From contig JAGPNK010000002.1 of assembly GCA_020746835.1 (NCBI GenBank), positions 310,001-374,000 of the forward strand: 64,000 bases of DNA, given 5' to 3'. This document shows positions 20,340 through 31,724 of the stretch, piece by piece. Each line of letters starts with the position of its first letter. The stretch's first letter is position 1. The DNA comes from Stachybotrys elegans (taxonomy: Eukaryota; Ascomycota; Sordariomycetes; Hypocreales; Stachybotryaceae). The notes beneath the pieces are model-generated. The model saw nothing but the letters and a program-made list of their open reading frames with translations, did not search any database and was not told the DNA's origin. The translations under genes and the position numbers were made by a program.

Positions 20340-22334
20340 TCAATCGACCTCTGGGAGATTCGCTAGGCTCTCCTTGATTGACCTCAGCTTCTTGACCGGG
20401 CGATGATGACTGTGAGTCCCATGTGCATCATCATCAGACGCATCTTCGTCGTCTTCCTCGTTGAACTCATCCAGATCCGCCATCCAGTCAGGCCATCCAT
20501 CATCAAACATGTCTTGCAGGCGTTCCATGCGCTTCTCGTCATCAAGCTCCGAGTCCCTCATAACAGCAGCCCACTGGTCGTATTCCTCGTCGTTCAGCAA
20601 GCAATGGTCCAGCAGCTTCTCAAGGCCAGGTCGGTCGATCCTCTCGCCGATAAAAACCAGCTCCTGGCGACGGTCACCCCATTCGCCTCCAGCTTTGATG
20701 TCAAATTCGACAAGATCATCAATCTCTTTCGTTCCAGACTGGTACTCTGAGGGGTCCAGGGTGCAGAACCACCGGATTCCGCCAGTGATTGTAAGCATGC
20801 CTCCAGCTTGTGACCATATGGCTGAGCGATGCGGCCGGGTAGCCAGAAAGATTTGGCCCTTGGATCGGAACAGCCGCGCTAGGACAGGGTTCGCCCTCTT
20901 GTTTGCCAGAACAACATCTTTGGGAGGAGTCTCTAGCTCGTCGTTGTCTTCATCCGTTCGGTCTTGGTCAGCATGATCAGCACCACTATCCTTCTTTTCA
21001 CCATTCTCTGTGCCACCATCTTCTTGTTCATCATCGTCATCGCCCTCTTCTTCTTCGGTAGCCTCGAATTGTAAAATGAACTTGTCGAAAAGCAGCTCCC
21101 AAAGTCGGCGGGGATTGAATGGGCGATGGCGAACGTAGATGAAGTTGCCAACGTTGTACTCCTCGGTCTCTGGCTTCGGCGTCACGACATTTCGACCGTT
21201 GACCTGTCAAATTAGCTCGGTCCTGTCTCACTGTCGTCTGTCACGTACCTGGTGAACCGTCATGTCGTGCAAGTCCTGCAGCCAACCTTGGCCTGTCTTT
21301 GCTCTCTCCATATCAAAGCTGCCAGTGTTAATGATCTCCTTGGCGTCAACTTTACCGCGAATTGATTCAATTATCTTTGCACGATGGTTCAGGCTCTTGA
21401 TTAGTCTCAGGACAACCTCCTTGGCTTCTTTGTCGACCTGGTCCAAGTTAGGCCGGGGTTCGTGCATTTGTATAAAGAAGAACCTACCATGTCAATCTTG
21501 TTCAGAATGATGACGTCCGCAAACTCGATCTGGTCCACCATCAAGTCCGAGACACTGCGTTCATCTTCGGGGACTACATCGTCACGTCGTGAAGCCAGAC
21601 CATCGGCCGTGTCAAAGTCGTTGAGCATGGTGAATGCATCAATTACAGTGACCGTAGTATCGAGTCGAGCGAACTTTTCGATGCCGCCCGCTTTCTTTCT
21701 ACTCGCTGTGAGCAACCACACCCTGAAGCCTGTGAAGGTTATTCTTACATAGATAAGAGGGCATTGCGCATTCCCTCGTCGATTTCGACGCCCTGCTCAG
21801 ACAGTACCGCGTGTATCTCCTCAGACAGTTGTGTGTCGAATGTTTCAGCTACCTGCTCAGGCTCGCTGATTCCACTGCTCTCAATGATTACATAGTCAAA
21901 CTTGGCTAGCTTAGAGAGTCGAACCAGTTCCTCCAGGAGGTCTCCCCGGAGATTGCAGCAGATGCAACCGTTCTGAAGAGCAATGACCTTTTCCTCTGTG
22001 CGACGCAAAGTATGTGTCTTCTTGATGAGGGAGGCATCTACGTTGATCCTGTGGTGCGTTAGCATCAGAGCCGACTAGGCAGTGATGGAAGTATATGACT
22101 AACGCTCCAATGTCATTTACGATGATGGCAATACGTAGGCCATGGTTGCTCCGCAGGATATGGTGCAAGAGAGTCGTCTTCCCGGCACCCTTCTTTATTA
22201 GCCATGTTCTATCTTGTGGAACCTGATAATACCAGAAATCCCGAAAGCAGAGTGACGGGTAAAGGCTTTATGTGTCGCTTCGATGGTCTTTTTGGCGACC
22301 TTTTCTTGAAAACTGACGATGTTGGCTTCGCCAT
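20340..22334 (-). CDS. COG0523 GTPase, ZNG1-type zinc metallochaperone
   Basis: Six exons: 22334-22233, 22189-22104, 22048-21749, 21701-21488, 21437-21249 and 21203-20340, giving 584 residues. The first intron splits the P-loop: exon 1 ends PVTLLSGFL and exon 2 begins GAGKTTLLHHIL. The metal-binding GCICC (CxCC) motif is in exon 3, SSGISEPEQ follows, and the LNKIDM guanine-specificity motif ends exon 4. The C-terminal CobW_C domain contains a long Asp/Glu stretch (about residues 340-385) and an acidic, His-containing tail (HGTHSHH). Family members use GTP to deliver zinc to client enzymes such as methionine aminopeptidase. Length is greater than bacterial CobW because of the acidic insert. 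Cytosolic. Confidence 0.92.
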
Positions 22335-23278
22335 CGTGCCTATACAACCGATTTCAATAATGAAAAACTGGCAGGATGTTGAGAAGTGCGCCAAACTGCT
22401 GAGAGCGCAACTCACTGACTGCGATTACAATTGAATAACCTCTATTGGTTCAGCGCACTTCACGTCTCTTTATACCTGCTTGGGTGGCCATCAAGGGACC
22501 AGCCATCAAGGGACACGAGATGGGGCAACGGACTAAGAATTGGAAAACATTTATCAGCTAATAAAACAACAATACTAGGCTTAAACGACTCAGGGTGAGA
22601 ATCTTCCGTAAATGACGCGACATATGAACGCGCTCGCTCCAAGGGTGAGGGGCGCTTCTACATGCATTATGGTTATACATGATAACAGTGCAATGACCAT
22701 AGCTATGGTCGTGAGAACAAAGTCACAGATCAGTAAATAGCAGCAATCTCTACTACCATTTACTCTATCTTGATTTGGTACTCTATGCTGTTAGAACACG
22801 TTTCTTAAAGTCGTTGACTGTTATCCCATCAGCCGCAGGATTAGAAATTCCGGCATGCATATCGCTCGTAGGTTTTTAGCCACGGGAAGCCCAAGTGTCT
22901 TTCTCCTCACCCACGCTAGCCTCTCAAGCGGGTGTTCCCGATCATGCGCCGCAATGGAGTATAGACCAGTGACTTCGAGGAGGTCCTCTAACGAGAAAGA
23001 GGAGATCAAATGAAGATATGCTACTTAGCATAAACATAAACTAGGTTAACAATTTCTTCCGTTATCCCCTATCACATCAATGATTTATGTAAATAGTGAC
23101 ATGTGAACAGGTTATATTGAATCTCATCGAATGTTTCTTGCATTACGCTATTCTCTAAACGCAATCTAGTCAATGTTGTGGAGCGGGAAAAAAAAGTCTC
23201 GCTGATTCATTGACATGCCAAAGGTGGCGGCTGCTGAAAGCTTCGTATCCCATGCTACAAAGCATAGCCAAGAGATGT
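22335..23278. other. Intergenic region with one repeat copy
   Basis: No intact gene. Contains repeat copy 2 (22930-23016) and a minus-strand frame of 62 codons through it. Confidence 0.45.
22930..23016 (-). repeat. Degenerate ~90-bp repeat, copy 2 of 4
   Basis: This is the best preserved copy in coding terms. The minus strand reads LEDLLEVTGLYSIAAHDREH and runs on in frame to 22821. It matches copy 4 (27875-27980) most closely, including GAGGACCTCCTCGAAGTCACTGGTCT. Confidence 0.65.
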
Positions 23279-26257
23279 TTACCAATCTTCAGCCATTGTG
23301 TCAGTACTGCAAAAATTGCCAGGGGATGCTTCCTCGGAGTCACCAATTTCCATCTCATCCTTCATAGAATCAAGGCTTCCTAGAAGGTCCGTTGGTGCAC
23401 TCGTCTGTTCAACTTGAAAGGGCCACGAGTCTTTGGTGTTAACCCAGTATACTAGTTGGCCCGAATGTTTCATAAAAGCAAGCACATGGTGGTCAGTGAC
23501 CGGCTGGGAAATGTCGTTGTTCTCCAAAATCGATGGCAGCTCCTGGATAATGACCCCCGTATTCACCGATTCTGTGTTTCGGATTTGATAGAATAGAGTA
23601 GCGGTGAGGTCGAGGAAAGGTTTCTGCTGCTTTGGTTGAAAGTAAGTCACTGAACCTGTAGTGGGATCGGTTGACTTGATGAAGGCTATCGAGCAAAAGG
23701 GGTCTTTGTCGAATGCGTCCATAAGATCACTGAGGGTGCCGTCGCCGCCCAGAAACCGCCAGAAGTAATAGGCCAGGAAATTCTTGTTCAGCATGAAAAA
23801 GATGCGGAAGGTGGGAGATTCGGGTTTCCGCAGGGCATCATCCAGGTCGCGAAGATCCGTATGAGAGGATGGAAAGAGCCTTTCCAACTGGTCACCAGAT
23901 TGAAACAAGGGTACCGCAAAGATGAACTGATGGTTAGTGTTTGTACTCCTCATCAAGAGTATCTCTGCTGTTTTCTTGATGTCTTCGGAATCCTGGGGGC
24001 CGGTTATACCGCCGCAAACGGCTGCAAGGAATGTAACAAGAGGGCCGTTCAAGATGGCCTGACGAGATACACGATTGACCAGTGCTCTTATCACATTGAC
24101 AGGTCTGACATACTCAGACTTCTGATGCCACATATCCCCCAAAACTTGTAAGGCTTCATGTTCCTTGGGTATTTCGCCAAGATACTCTGCAAATTGTTTT
24201 CCAGCGCCCGCGGCGCAGGCGATTATGGCCCAGGATGACATGCGCCTCGAGGGCCATTGCTTTCGGGTGTAGTGTAGCAAACCCGCGTCGTAGAACCGGC
24301 GGACGGCGTAAAACAGATATTGACTCTCATAACCCTGAATGTGGATGTCGGTGTCCCTCCAGACAGCTCGGAGTAAGCTGGAGAGGTCGCGTGGCTTATC
24401 CTCTGTACGAACGGCAGCCACGCGTGCTCCCAATACTTGCAGCGCAATTTGAGATTTGTCCGCACGCGGTGTGGCCAAAATTTCTTGACCAGCCTTTGTT
24501 GTTTCCAAGAAGTCCAACGTCGTGCAGTGTGCAAAGGATAGATGGTGGGTTTTGGCGAATTGGAGCTCATCGTCCACGGGATCATGGCTCTGGGTGCACT
24601 CGGATGTCATGCAAGCGAATTTGAGAAACCCCTCACAGTTTCTCAATATGCTCAGGCGTGACTGTTTGCAGAAGTACTGCATATCTTGTCTGTCAAGGAA
24701 AGTGTCGCAGTCGAGCATTTTCTTTCGCACTTCATCGTTGGACGCAATCATCGTGTGCAGAGCCATCGAATTCTGTGACAGGATGGCTTGTTGCAAGTAT
24801 TTTGCCGCTTTCTGTTTGTCATTGATCAAACCACCACTGAGCCTTTCCCACATATCGAGGTAATAGTCATCGAAATCACGCGGATACTTCTCTAGCAGGG
24901 ACAGCAGCCCGTTAAGCCCTATCCCATTTCTTATACCAGCGTTGATATCTTTCATCACAACCACAACCCACTGGAAAATGCCCTCCGCTTTTTCAAGGAC
25001 AGCATCAATCAACTTCTGAGCATCATCGGAAGATAACACCATGTTGCCTGGCAATTCCTCGAGCTGCTTCTTCATGAAGGCGATCATTTCTGGTACAGTC
25101 ACGTCCTGCACCCGGAGGGTTGGGAAGCCCCGAAAGGTTGACTCGAAGGCGGTCTCTGCCCGGCTAGAAACGCATAGCTTGACGTGCTCGATTTCAGACA
25201 CGTCTTTGATAAGACGTGCAAGCTTCCATGAGTCATCGTACTTATGGAGCTCATCCAACCCATCAATGAAAATGCACACCGGTTGAGGATAATGCTTCAA
25301 GAGAGTTACTAGGAGACGCTCGAGGTCTTCTATGCTCCATTCATAGTCGTATTTTCTCCTTGGGGTGTTGGCGAAGGCAGCTAGAAAAGCATTGGTGTCG
25401 AACGCAGCTAGAATAGCGTCCGTAGTCGCTTCTTCCGCACTCTGAGACAGGGCTTGATACGCCAGAGAACGGAGCAGACCACTGAAGCTGTTTTGCATCT
25501 CCGTACCATCTTTCCACAGATAATGCTGTAGGATCATGACGTTGGGTTTCCAGCAGTTCAAGAGCCGCTGTGTCTCTTCGTGGTCAACGAGGTACTTGAC
25601 GAGACAACTCTTGCCTGACCTGGGCTGGCCCTGGATCCAGAAGAGTCCATTGCTTGATTGGAGCCATTGTAGCAATCCAATCCACATAGGGCCGGTTTGG
25701 CTCAGCGCCTGAGTAGTGTGAACTGTGGGTTGTGTCTGTCTGAGAGGTAATTGTACGGACGTATCGTCATCCAGCCCAATGCTAGTGACATTGATGTTCA
25801 CCGTCTGTGTGGCCGTATTCTGGATCTATTTCAGGATTGATTAGCAATTACCAGGTTGCAAAACTTGGATTTATCTCTTTAATTTGAAATTGGCGTTTCT
25901 CGGGTTACTTACTTCGCACGCTTGCTTGGCGATTGCCTTAATGTTATCATGACAAAATGCATGAGAGAAACTCTTCTCACTGATGGTACGTTGACGCCGA
26001 GTTCTGCGACGAAAGTTGAGGCTAATGACTAGCTCGGTGAGACGCTGCCATTCTTCTCCTCGGTTCTCCATAATCTGGGTTAACTCGTTGAGTCTCTTCA
26101 AGGTGGTCAGCAGTTGCGTAAGGATTTTCGTTGAAGTATAGAGAAATTTTGAAATCCTATTAGATGATGAGCTTTGGTTATATATATGTGGAGGAACCAT
26201 AAGTAGTGCACTGTTTCCAACCATTCTTTCATTGCTCTCATTTCTCATTGCTCTCAA
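23279..26257 (-). CDS. NACHT NTPase (NLR-like), no C-terminal repeats
   Basis: Main exon 25825-23279 plus a probable first exon 26257-25913 (GTAAGT donor at 25912, TAG acceptor), 963 residues. The NACHT domain starts after a short linker: Walker A GQPRSGKS near residue 181, Walker B VCIFIDGLDEL near 300, then the sensor region CVSSRAETAF. The rest is helical without ankyrin, WD40 or TPR repeats. The N-terminal 115 residues are basic (RRRTRRQR) and do not match a known NLR effector domain. Fungal NLRs mediate vegetative incompatibility and perhaps defence; this one may be a sensor lacking its repeat domain or a partial gene. The first exon lies in AT-rich, duplicated DNA, so the true start is uncertain. 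Confidence 0.75.
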
Positions 26258-26700
26258 TCGGAAGGAAGGGCTTTAGAGGGTTGTGGCTCACGAGAACAGT
26301 CCCATTGAAGGAAGGATAATTACGTACAATAAAGAAATCTTTTCTGCACCGTAACAAGGAATCATTTAGGAACCCACGGCAACTGTTGCACACCGGCGGA
26401 TACAAGCCAGCAGCACGGTTTCTAAAAGTTCAAAGACGGATGCCGCCATTGACAGACATGTTCATCCCATGGCCAGTGCAGTTGTCAAAGCTAAATCTGA
26501 GGATAAAGAACCCACAAGCTTTAGCAGGCGCACAATAAGTATGGAGGAAGGTATTAGAAGGCCAGGTAAGGCAAACGGATACCTAAAAGAACAGTAAATG
26601 GAGCTAAAATATTCTGACCATGAAAGAGAAATAGATAGCAGCTGAACAGCGGAATGGATCCCTATCCTTCTATTCAACCCTTGACCTACCCTGTTAATCA
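26120..26700. repeat. Diverged duplicated segment, copy A
   Basis: Two blocks (about 26120-26240 and 26325-26700) resemble 27690-27800 and 28020-28450. Shared landmarks are a TTTGG-TATATATA stretch, AATAAAGAAA followed by TTTTTGCAC, and CAGTGCAGTT downstream of a GACATGTTC. Identity looks moderate, with indels. Confidence 0.5.
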
Positions 26701-27040
26701 CGTTCAGATGATTAAGATATATATTTTAGAACAAACAAATATAGTTTAACTGGCATCCGCCAGCATCGCTATGTATCAGTCTGCATTCTATTGACCTATC
26801 CTTATTGCGCAGGGCCAATGATTGATTCCAGACGACAGCACCTTTAGCCAGCCTTGTCAGAGCACAGCCAGCCCTGTTAGAATATGCATAAGGGCTAGAG
26901 TATTTAGAGTTTTAGAAATTTTGTCATGAAACAAACCACTGCGCGATTTTTCAATATAACCGTTAGTGTTTATGTTATTGTGTTAATGTAAATGGGGATG
27001 ATGTTAGAAAATGTCGAGCTTACCTTTCTGCCAAGTGTCA

Positions 27041-27144
27041 TCTACTGATGTTATATCGCCTTTATCATCAGAGTGCGCCTCCTCTAAATCACAGATGTCT
27101 ATCCCATTGGGCCACAGGATCAGAAGATTCCACACATAGACATC
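27041..27144 (+). repeat. Degenerate ~100-bp repeat, copy 3 of 4
   Basis: Reads TCTACTGATGTTATATCG..., ...GATGTCTATCCCATTGGG, ending CACACATAGACATC. It is an inverted match to copy 4 about 0.84 kb away. Confidence 0.6.
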
Positions 27145-27689
27145 ATCCACATTTGCTCAAGGATCGGCGACTTCAGGGGAATTTGTGAATATACTACCAA
27201 ACTAACAGATAGCTATAATGAAATCAGAACAGCCCACGCTCCGTCGGCAAGTGGTTCTCCAGGGGTGAGTGTGAATGGCTTCCCCTTCATGATAACGCGA
27301 TACCAAGTCAGCATCCCCGTCATGTCGGTTTTGAGCCATTTCTTGCCACGGCGTGCTGTTGCTAAGACATTCCACATGAGGTTGATGCGATCCCATTTTT
27401 GACCAAGAGAAACGCCATGGGCACGCAGATTCGCAGAATGTATGACAACGGGATCCTGCTTGGCTATCTCGACCCAATTCCTGTCGAGTTGAACCTCCGG
27501 AGGTGGTGGTTCATCTAGATTTAATTTGGCGATGTCGTCAATAATGTCAGGGCGGTCTAGCATAGTGTCATGGCCTCTTAGTTCCAATGTTTTGGTTTGT
27601 TTGGAAGGAGTAAGCTGAACCAAAGGGAGGGTGGACACAGGATATCCAAATGTCTTGTTTTCAGGAGAGACATTGCAGAGATTATCGTA

Positions 27690-28450
27690 GAGATGAAATC
27701 TGATTGTTGAAATACAGGAAGAAATTGAGGAAACCTATAAGGCGGCGAGATTTGGCTATATATATATCTATGGAAGGACCACGAAGCAGTACATGATTCA
27801 CGGAATCCACTACTGAGTGCCACTAACAAAGGCCGCTGAGTGCTATGACGCGACGCCAGCTCTTAGAGAAAAGCAGCTATGTAGATGTGGGATTTCCCGT
27901 TCGTGTGCCCCAATGGGATACAGACCAGTGACTTCGAGGAGGCCTCCTCTGACGATAAAGACGATATCAAATCAATAGATAACAATTGGTTAGAAAATTC
28001 ACAGCTATGTAGATTATCCGTTATTCACATAAAATAAAGAAAACGTTTTTTGCACAGTCATAAAGCAAGCATTCTCAAGCTGCTAGGTGAACAATGGCTA
28101 CTGCATGCCAGATGGTACATGCCGGCAGCAATGGTTCTGCAAACAGAAGTTAGACATGGGGGCAGAGAAGGAGCTCAAAGTTATATCCCTCCACTTGACA
28201 TGTTCTTCTGGTGGTCAGTGCAGTTAATAATGCGCAAGATAGAAAGCCTACAAAGAGATAGTCGCAGATTAAATAATGGAAAAGGTAAGGCAACGAAACC
28301 AGAGTTTCTTATTTTGCATGCTTCGCAAGTCCATTTTGAGAGACAAAGAAACGATAGCGTACCTAAGGCAGACGGGTAGAGGGAGAGAATAGCGGCTAGA
28401 TAGCAGTATAGATCCCGATTCTTCGACCCCCCCTCCCTCCACTTTCTTTG
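27690..28450. repeat. Diverged duplicated segment, copy B
   Basis: Counterpart of 26120-26700. The two blocks are separated here by about 130 extra bases that include repeat copy 4, suggesting that the repeat inserted after, or was involved in, the duplication. Confidence 0.5.
27875..27980 (-). repeat. Degenerate ~100-bp repeat, copy 4 of 4
   Basis: The minus strand reads TCTATTGATTTGATATCG...CTCCTCGAAGTCACTGGTCTGTATCCCATTGGGG (split here). One extra G relative to copy 2 breaks the coding frame within the Glu-Glu-Ala / Leu-Leu-Glu-Val-Thr-Gly stretch. Confidence 0.6.
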
Positions 28451-28832
28451 TTGACAGCAATCACGAGGTTATATGTATTTGCGGAGCAAATAAACCAGCT
28501 CGACTGGCTGAGACTTTGTCTTTGTTGTACCACTGCTTAGCCCTTTACCAGGCGCTGTTCGCAGGAGGATCACTTTTCCAGTCAATGAATTCAGTACTTA
28601 TAGATCCTTTAAATGCCAGTTCAGAGTAAAGTACAGAATTTGTTTCTCGAGATCTTTGATCACTATGGCAGCATGCCTCTTCCTTGGCGACAAAGGATCA
28701 TCCCAGGGAAATGGTAGGAAAGTATGCAAGGGGACCTAACCAGGTGTTATCTTGAAGTATGTCGCAAAGTGGCGTAAACGAAGGTACTGTTTGCTTTCCA
28801 AAATTGGGACCCAACCAGCGTTGATATTCAAC

Positions 28833-29678
28833 TCAGACGACAACTTGCCTCGCAGCAAGATCGTATCTATCGCCATGCTTGAGAAAGTAGAATCTCGCTG
28901 ACGGCTCTGGGGGGTTCTTCAAATCAGTTCCTTCCCGCGACCAGAACTTCCCATCGTAAAAGATGACGTAGCTGGCCCCAAAGACCGACGCGTCATTCTT
29001 GGACACTATCAGGGCCGTATTCTCGTCGATGCTCACTCCGAGCAGCTTAGGGTACACACGAAGGATCTCGAACATGTCAAATTGGCGATTTCGAACCAGA
29101 ACATGCTGGTCAATGGCAATATTCTTGACATATCCGAAGCCCACCTGGTGGTCCCCGATCATGATTTGGTTGTTTTGCGTATCGCCTCGGGTAAGGAAGC
29201 TGCCTTGAATCGTAGCACCGGCCGAGGTCCCTCCAATAACACCGTTGCGATCCAAGACGCCCCTGAAAGCTTCTTCTGCGAGTGTGCCTGCATAGGCGTC
29301 GACAAGGCGCCACTGGCGACCACCAGAGAACCAGACAGCCTTGGCATCCAGCAAAGGATGTACGAAAGCTTCTGTATCTGCCAAGTCTCTGTCGTAGGTG
29401 TGTAGAACGGTGACATTCTGGGCCCCGATTCGTCGGAACGAGGTGGCGTGGATCTCGTCATCGCCGTACTCCTCTTCTCCTCCAGCTGTTGGTACCACGA
29501 CGATAGGAGCATCATATCCACCCGCAAGATCGATCACCTGCTGGTAGATGCTATCGCTCAAGGTTCCTCCCCCAACAATCACCAAAGAGCCGTTTGCGGG
29601 TCCAACGAACTCAAAGCTGGTTGCGAAGGTTGGGACAACCATACTCAATAGAGACACGACGAGCTTGACGGTACGCAT
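28833..29678 (-). CDS. Secreted cyanophycinase-like serine peptidase (S51 family)
   Basis: Intronless, 281 residues. A signal peptide (MRTVKLVVSLLSMVVPTFA) is followed by NGSLVIVGGGTLSD, the family's first strand and glycine loop. IVVVPTAGGEEEYGDDE and VWFSGGRQWRLVDAY follow, and then the nucleophile elbow GGTSAGATIQG with the catalytic Ser near residue 153. DHQVGFGYVKNIAIDQHVLVRNRQ and GVSIDENTALIV match later conserved blocks. Peptidase S51 includes bacterial cyanophycinase and dipeptidase E, which act on aspartyl peptides. Fungi do not make cyanophycin, so an extracellular aspartyl-peptide or peptidoglycan-related substrate is possible but unknown. TATATTAA about 75 bp upstream may serve as a TATA element. 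Confidence 0.88.
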   Translation of the reverse strand: MRTVKLVVSLLSMVVPTFATSFEFVGPANGSLVIVGGGTLSDSIYQQVIDLAGGYDAPIVVVPTAGGEEEYGDDEIHATSFRRIGAQNVTVLHTYDRDLADTEAFVHPLLDAKAVWFSGGRQWRLVDAYAGTLAEEAFRGVLDRNGVIGGTSAGATIQGSFLTRGDTQNNQIMIGDHQVGFGYVKNIAIDQHVLVRNRQFDMFEILRVYPKLLGVSIDENTALIVSKNDASVFGASYVIFYDGKFWSREGTDLKNPPEPSARFYFLKHGDRYDLAARQVVV

Positions 29679-30189
29679 TTTGTCCTAGACTTGGAACAGA
29701 CGTGATGGGTAAGGGATGCAGTCTCCGGATCCTAATGGGAGGACGCATGTTTAATATAAGTCATCACACCATGCACCATGACGCCATCCATTGCCGTTCA
29801 AGGCGGTTGCAGGATTGCGTCTTATCGCGACATTGACAAGTGACCAGTGAAAGACTGCAAGGCTTACCAGGTCAGGAAGGTGCGTATGATTATTCGACTC
29901 AGTGGAGAGAATGGGTATTGCCATCGTCCTTGGCCTTTCAGCGACTGTATAAACAACCAACATTACCCTCGTTTACAATAGCTACTTTAATAGTTGATGC
30001 TGTTAGGAAGTGAAATGATCCAAATTAAGCTATGAGGCATAGCCGAGCTACCAAGTCCACACGCCGCATTATCATTCCGTTCAATTGGCACTGCCGAGAA
30101 ACATTCGGGTAAAGACAAAGCGAATATCCTGCACGACGCATCAGAAACCCCGCTCTCCCCTGCGATGTCGGCTCAACCAGACTTGTTCA
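29679..30189. other. Intergenic region, promoter of the S51 peptidase gene
   Basis: No gene seen between the S51 peptidase start and the 3' end of the Cys-rich GPI protein gene. Confidence 0.4.
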
Positions 30190-30787
30190 TTAGAACAAAG
30201 TCAAAGCAGCAGCAGCAACAGCTACGATTGCTGAAAGGCTGACGCTTCTGGCAGTGGCACTGGAAGGCTGATTGCCAGATCCATTCGAACTATTGTCGTT
30301 GGAGTCATCCTCATCAGAGGTAGTGCTCTCCTCATCATCATCTCCATCATCTCCATTATCGTTGCCATCGTTGCGGCCGTTGGTCAAGTCAGTATCGCCG
30401 CTGGACGCTTGGCTCTCATCTCCATCCGTCGTGACACAGTATTGTATGAAAGTAGTGGTGTCAATGTAGCAATCTTGCGTTGAGGGGCACCAGTAGCCCG
30501 TAGAGCAGCAGTTGGCTCCAAGTGGCATGCACCCAAGGATGTCGGTGCCGGAGCAGCACGCTGCGATCGCGTTATTGCAGAACCAGTTAAAGCCGAGGAC
30601 TGACAAGGCAGAGCTGTTAGCGTGGGTTTAGATTTAACAGATATCATCATTGTGGCTTACTGTCAGTTCCGCAGAACTCTTGACGTTCGGTGAGCGAGCG
30701 CACTTCCGCTGGGTTGTGCTGTCTGGTACTAGTATCGACCGCGACAGCCCTGGAGGCAAGCGCCAAAGACAGGACAAATTTCAGCAT
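30190..30787 (-). CDS. Cys-rich GPI-anchored surface protein
   Basis: Two exons, 30787-30661 and 30599-30190, 178 residues. Splicing joins EFCGTD to ILGFNWFCNNAIAACC. The signal peptide is MLKFVLSLALASRAVAV. The small domain (about residues 38-90) has many cysteines, including two CC pairs (AACCSGTDILGC, ANCCSTGYWC), then a long Asp/Asn/Ser-rich acidic stalk. A C-terminal hydrophobic segment ending AVAAAALTLF, preceded by small residues, is typical of a GPI signal. The Cys pattern resembles small fungal wall proteins, but I cannot name the family. A role at the cell surface, such as adhesion or protection, is inference. Confidence 0.72.
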
Positions 30788-31724
30788 TGCAAGGGTGATA
30801 TGAGTAGAAATTGGTTCAATATAGAAGAGAATTGGTAATGGGAGCTGGCTGTCGTGGAATTGCTGTTCCTACATGCTGTGACCGAAAGAAAACGGTTCTT
30901 CAAAGCCGCGTTTTATACTGTTTCCCGTCTGGCTTCAACTCGCTTGAGCCTCTTCTGCCAGTCAAACACTTGAGGGCGGGCATGGCCGTACGGAGTTCAG
31001 CCCGAGCAAAGTAGCCAATCCTATCGTGTTGCTGTACACCGTCAACAGAGACACTACAGCATACCATTGCTTATTATGCTTAAGCAAGTTAGAAATATCA
31101 GACGAGGTTTCAGCCGCACCCAAGTTCAGCTACAAGCAATCATTCAGCCCAACGCCACAAAAGGCCTAGAGCGACTCTCTTGGATGGTATACTGCCGTAT
31201 TGCATGTGTTCTTCTGGGTGGCATTGCGCGTCGCATCGCTGCAGCGAGGCTGCTTGTCGGGGTTTCAAATAGCTATTTCTCTGTAATCGCTTCATCATGA
31301 AGCACACATTTTCTTTAATGAAGATTATCTGTGCGCTTGGACTTGGCTCGGGTTTTCCTTGCCAAACTGATACAGACCATGGAACTTTTCAGAACAGCAT
31401 GTACCATATGTGCATGTCAGCTGAGGGCTGGAAATCAATAGCTTGTTTTGGCCTTCTGAGGGTGTTGGGAAATGAGGCTCAAGTCCCTCTTCCGGCATGC
31501 TTCATCACACGTGGTCATGCTTGGTTGAGCCTAGATTCCGGGAGCAGAATATCTTGTTGATGATTTGTTGTACACAGAGCTAACCCAAGTCCGATCGCAG
31601 CCTCCTTATGCACGAACCCTGGCTGAGGCTGGAATAGTGCTTATCAAGGCAATCGCCTGGCAGCCTCCCTGCCCATGTGTAGGTGCGGTCAGACCACTCA
31701 TGGCTGTTACGGTTATCTGGCCCC
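30788..31724. other. Intergenic region, no supported gene
   Basis: Several short frames (31067-31560 plus) begin with Met but show no domain or splice continuity. A palindromic GTACGGAGT motif occurs at 30988-30996. Confidence 0.4.

Larger units (their letters stand above)
26258..28832. other. AT-rich, decayed and duplicated region
   Basis: No intact recognisable gene in about 2.6 kb. It holds duplicated segments, two inverted copies of the ~100-bp repeat that bound a ~0.94-kb interval (27041-27980), a 141-codon minus-strand frame (27638-27213) of unknown nature and a 109-codon plus-strand frame (28050-28379) with no family match. The composition and isolated stops suggest mutational decay of repeats. 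Confidence 0.5.

Noticed and set aside
27213..27638. 141-codon minus-strand frame inside the inverted-repeat interval
   Set aside because: Intact but unrecognised and located in decaying DNA; not called as a gene without expression evidence.
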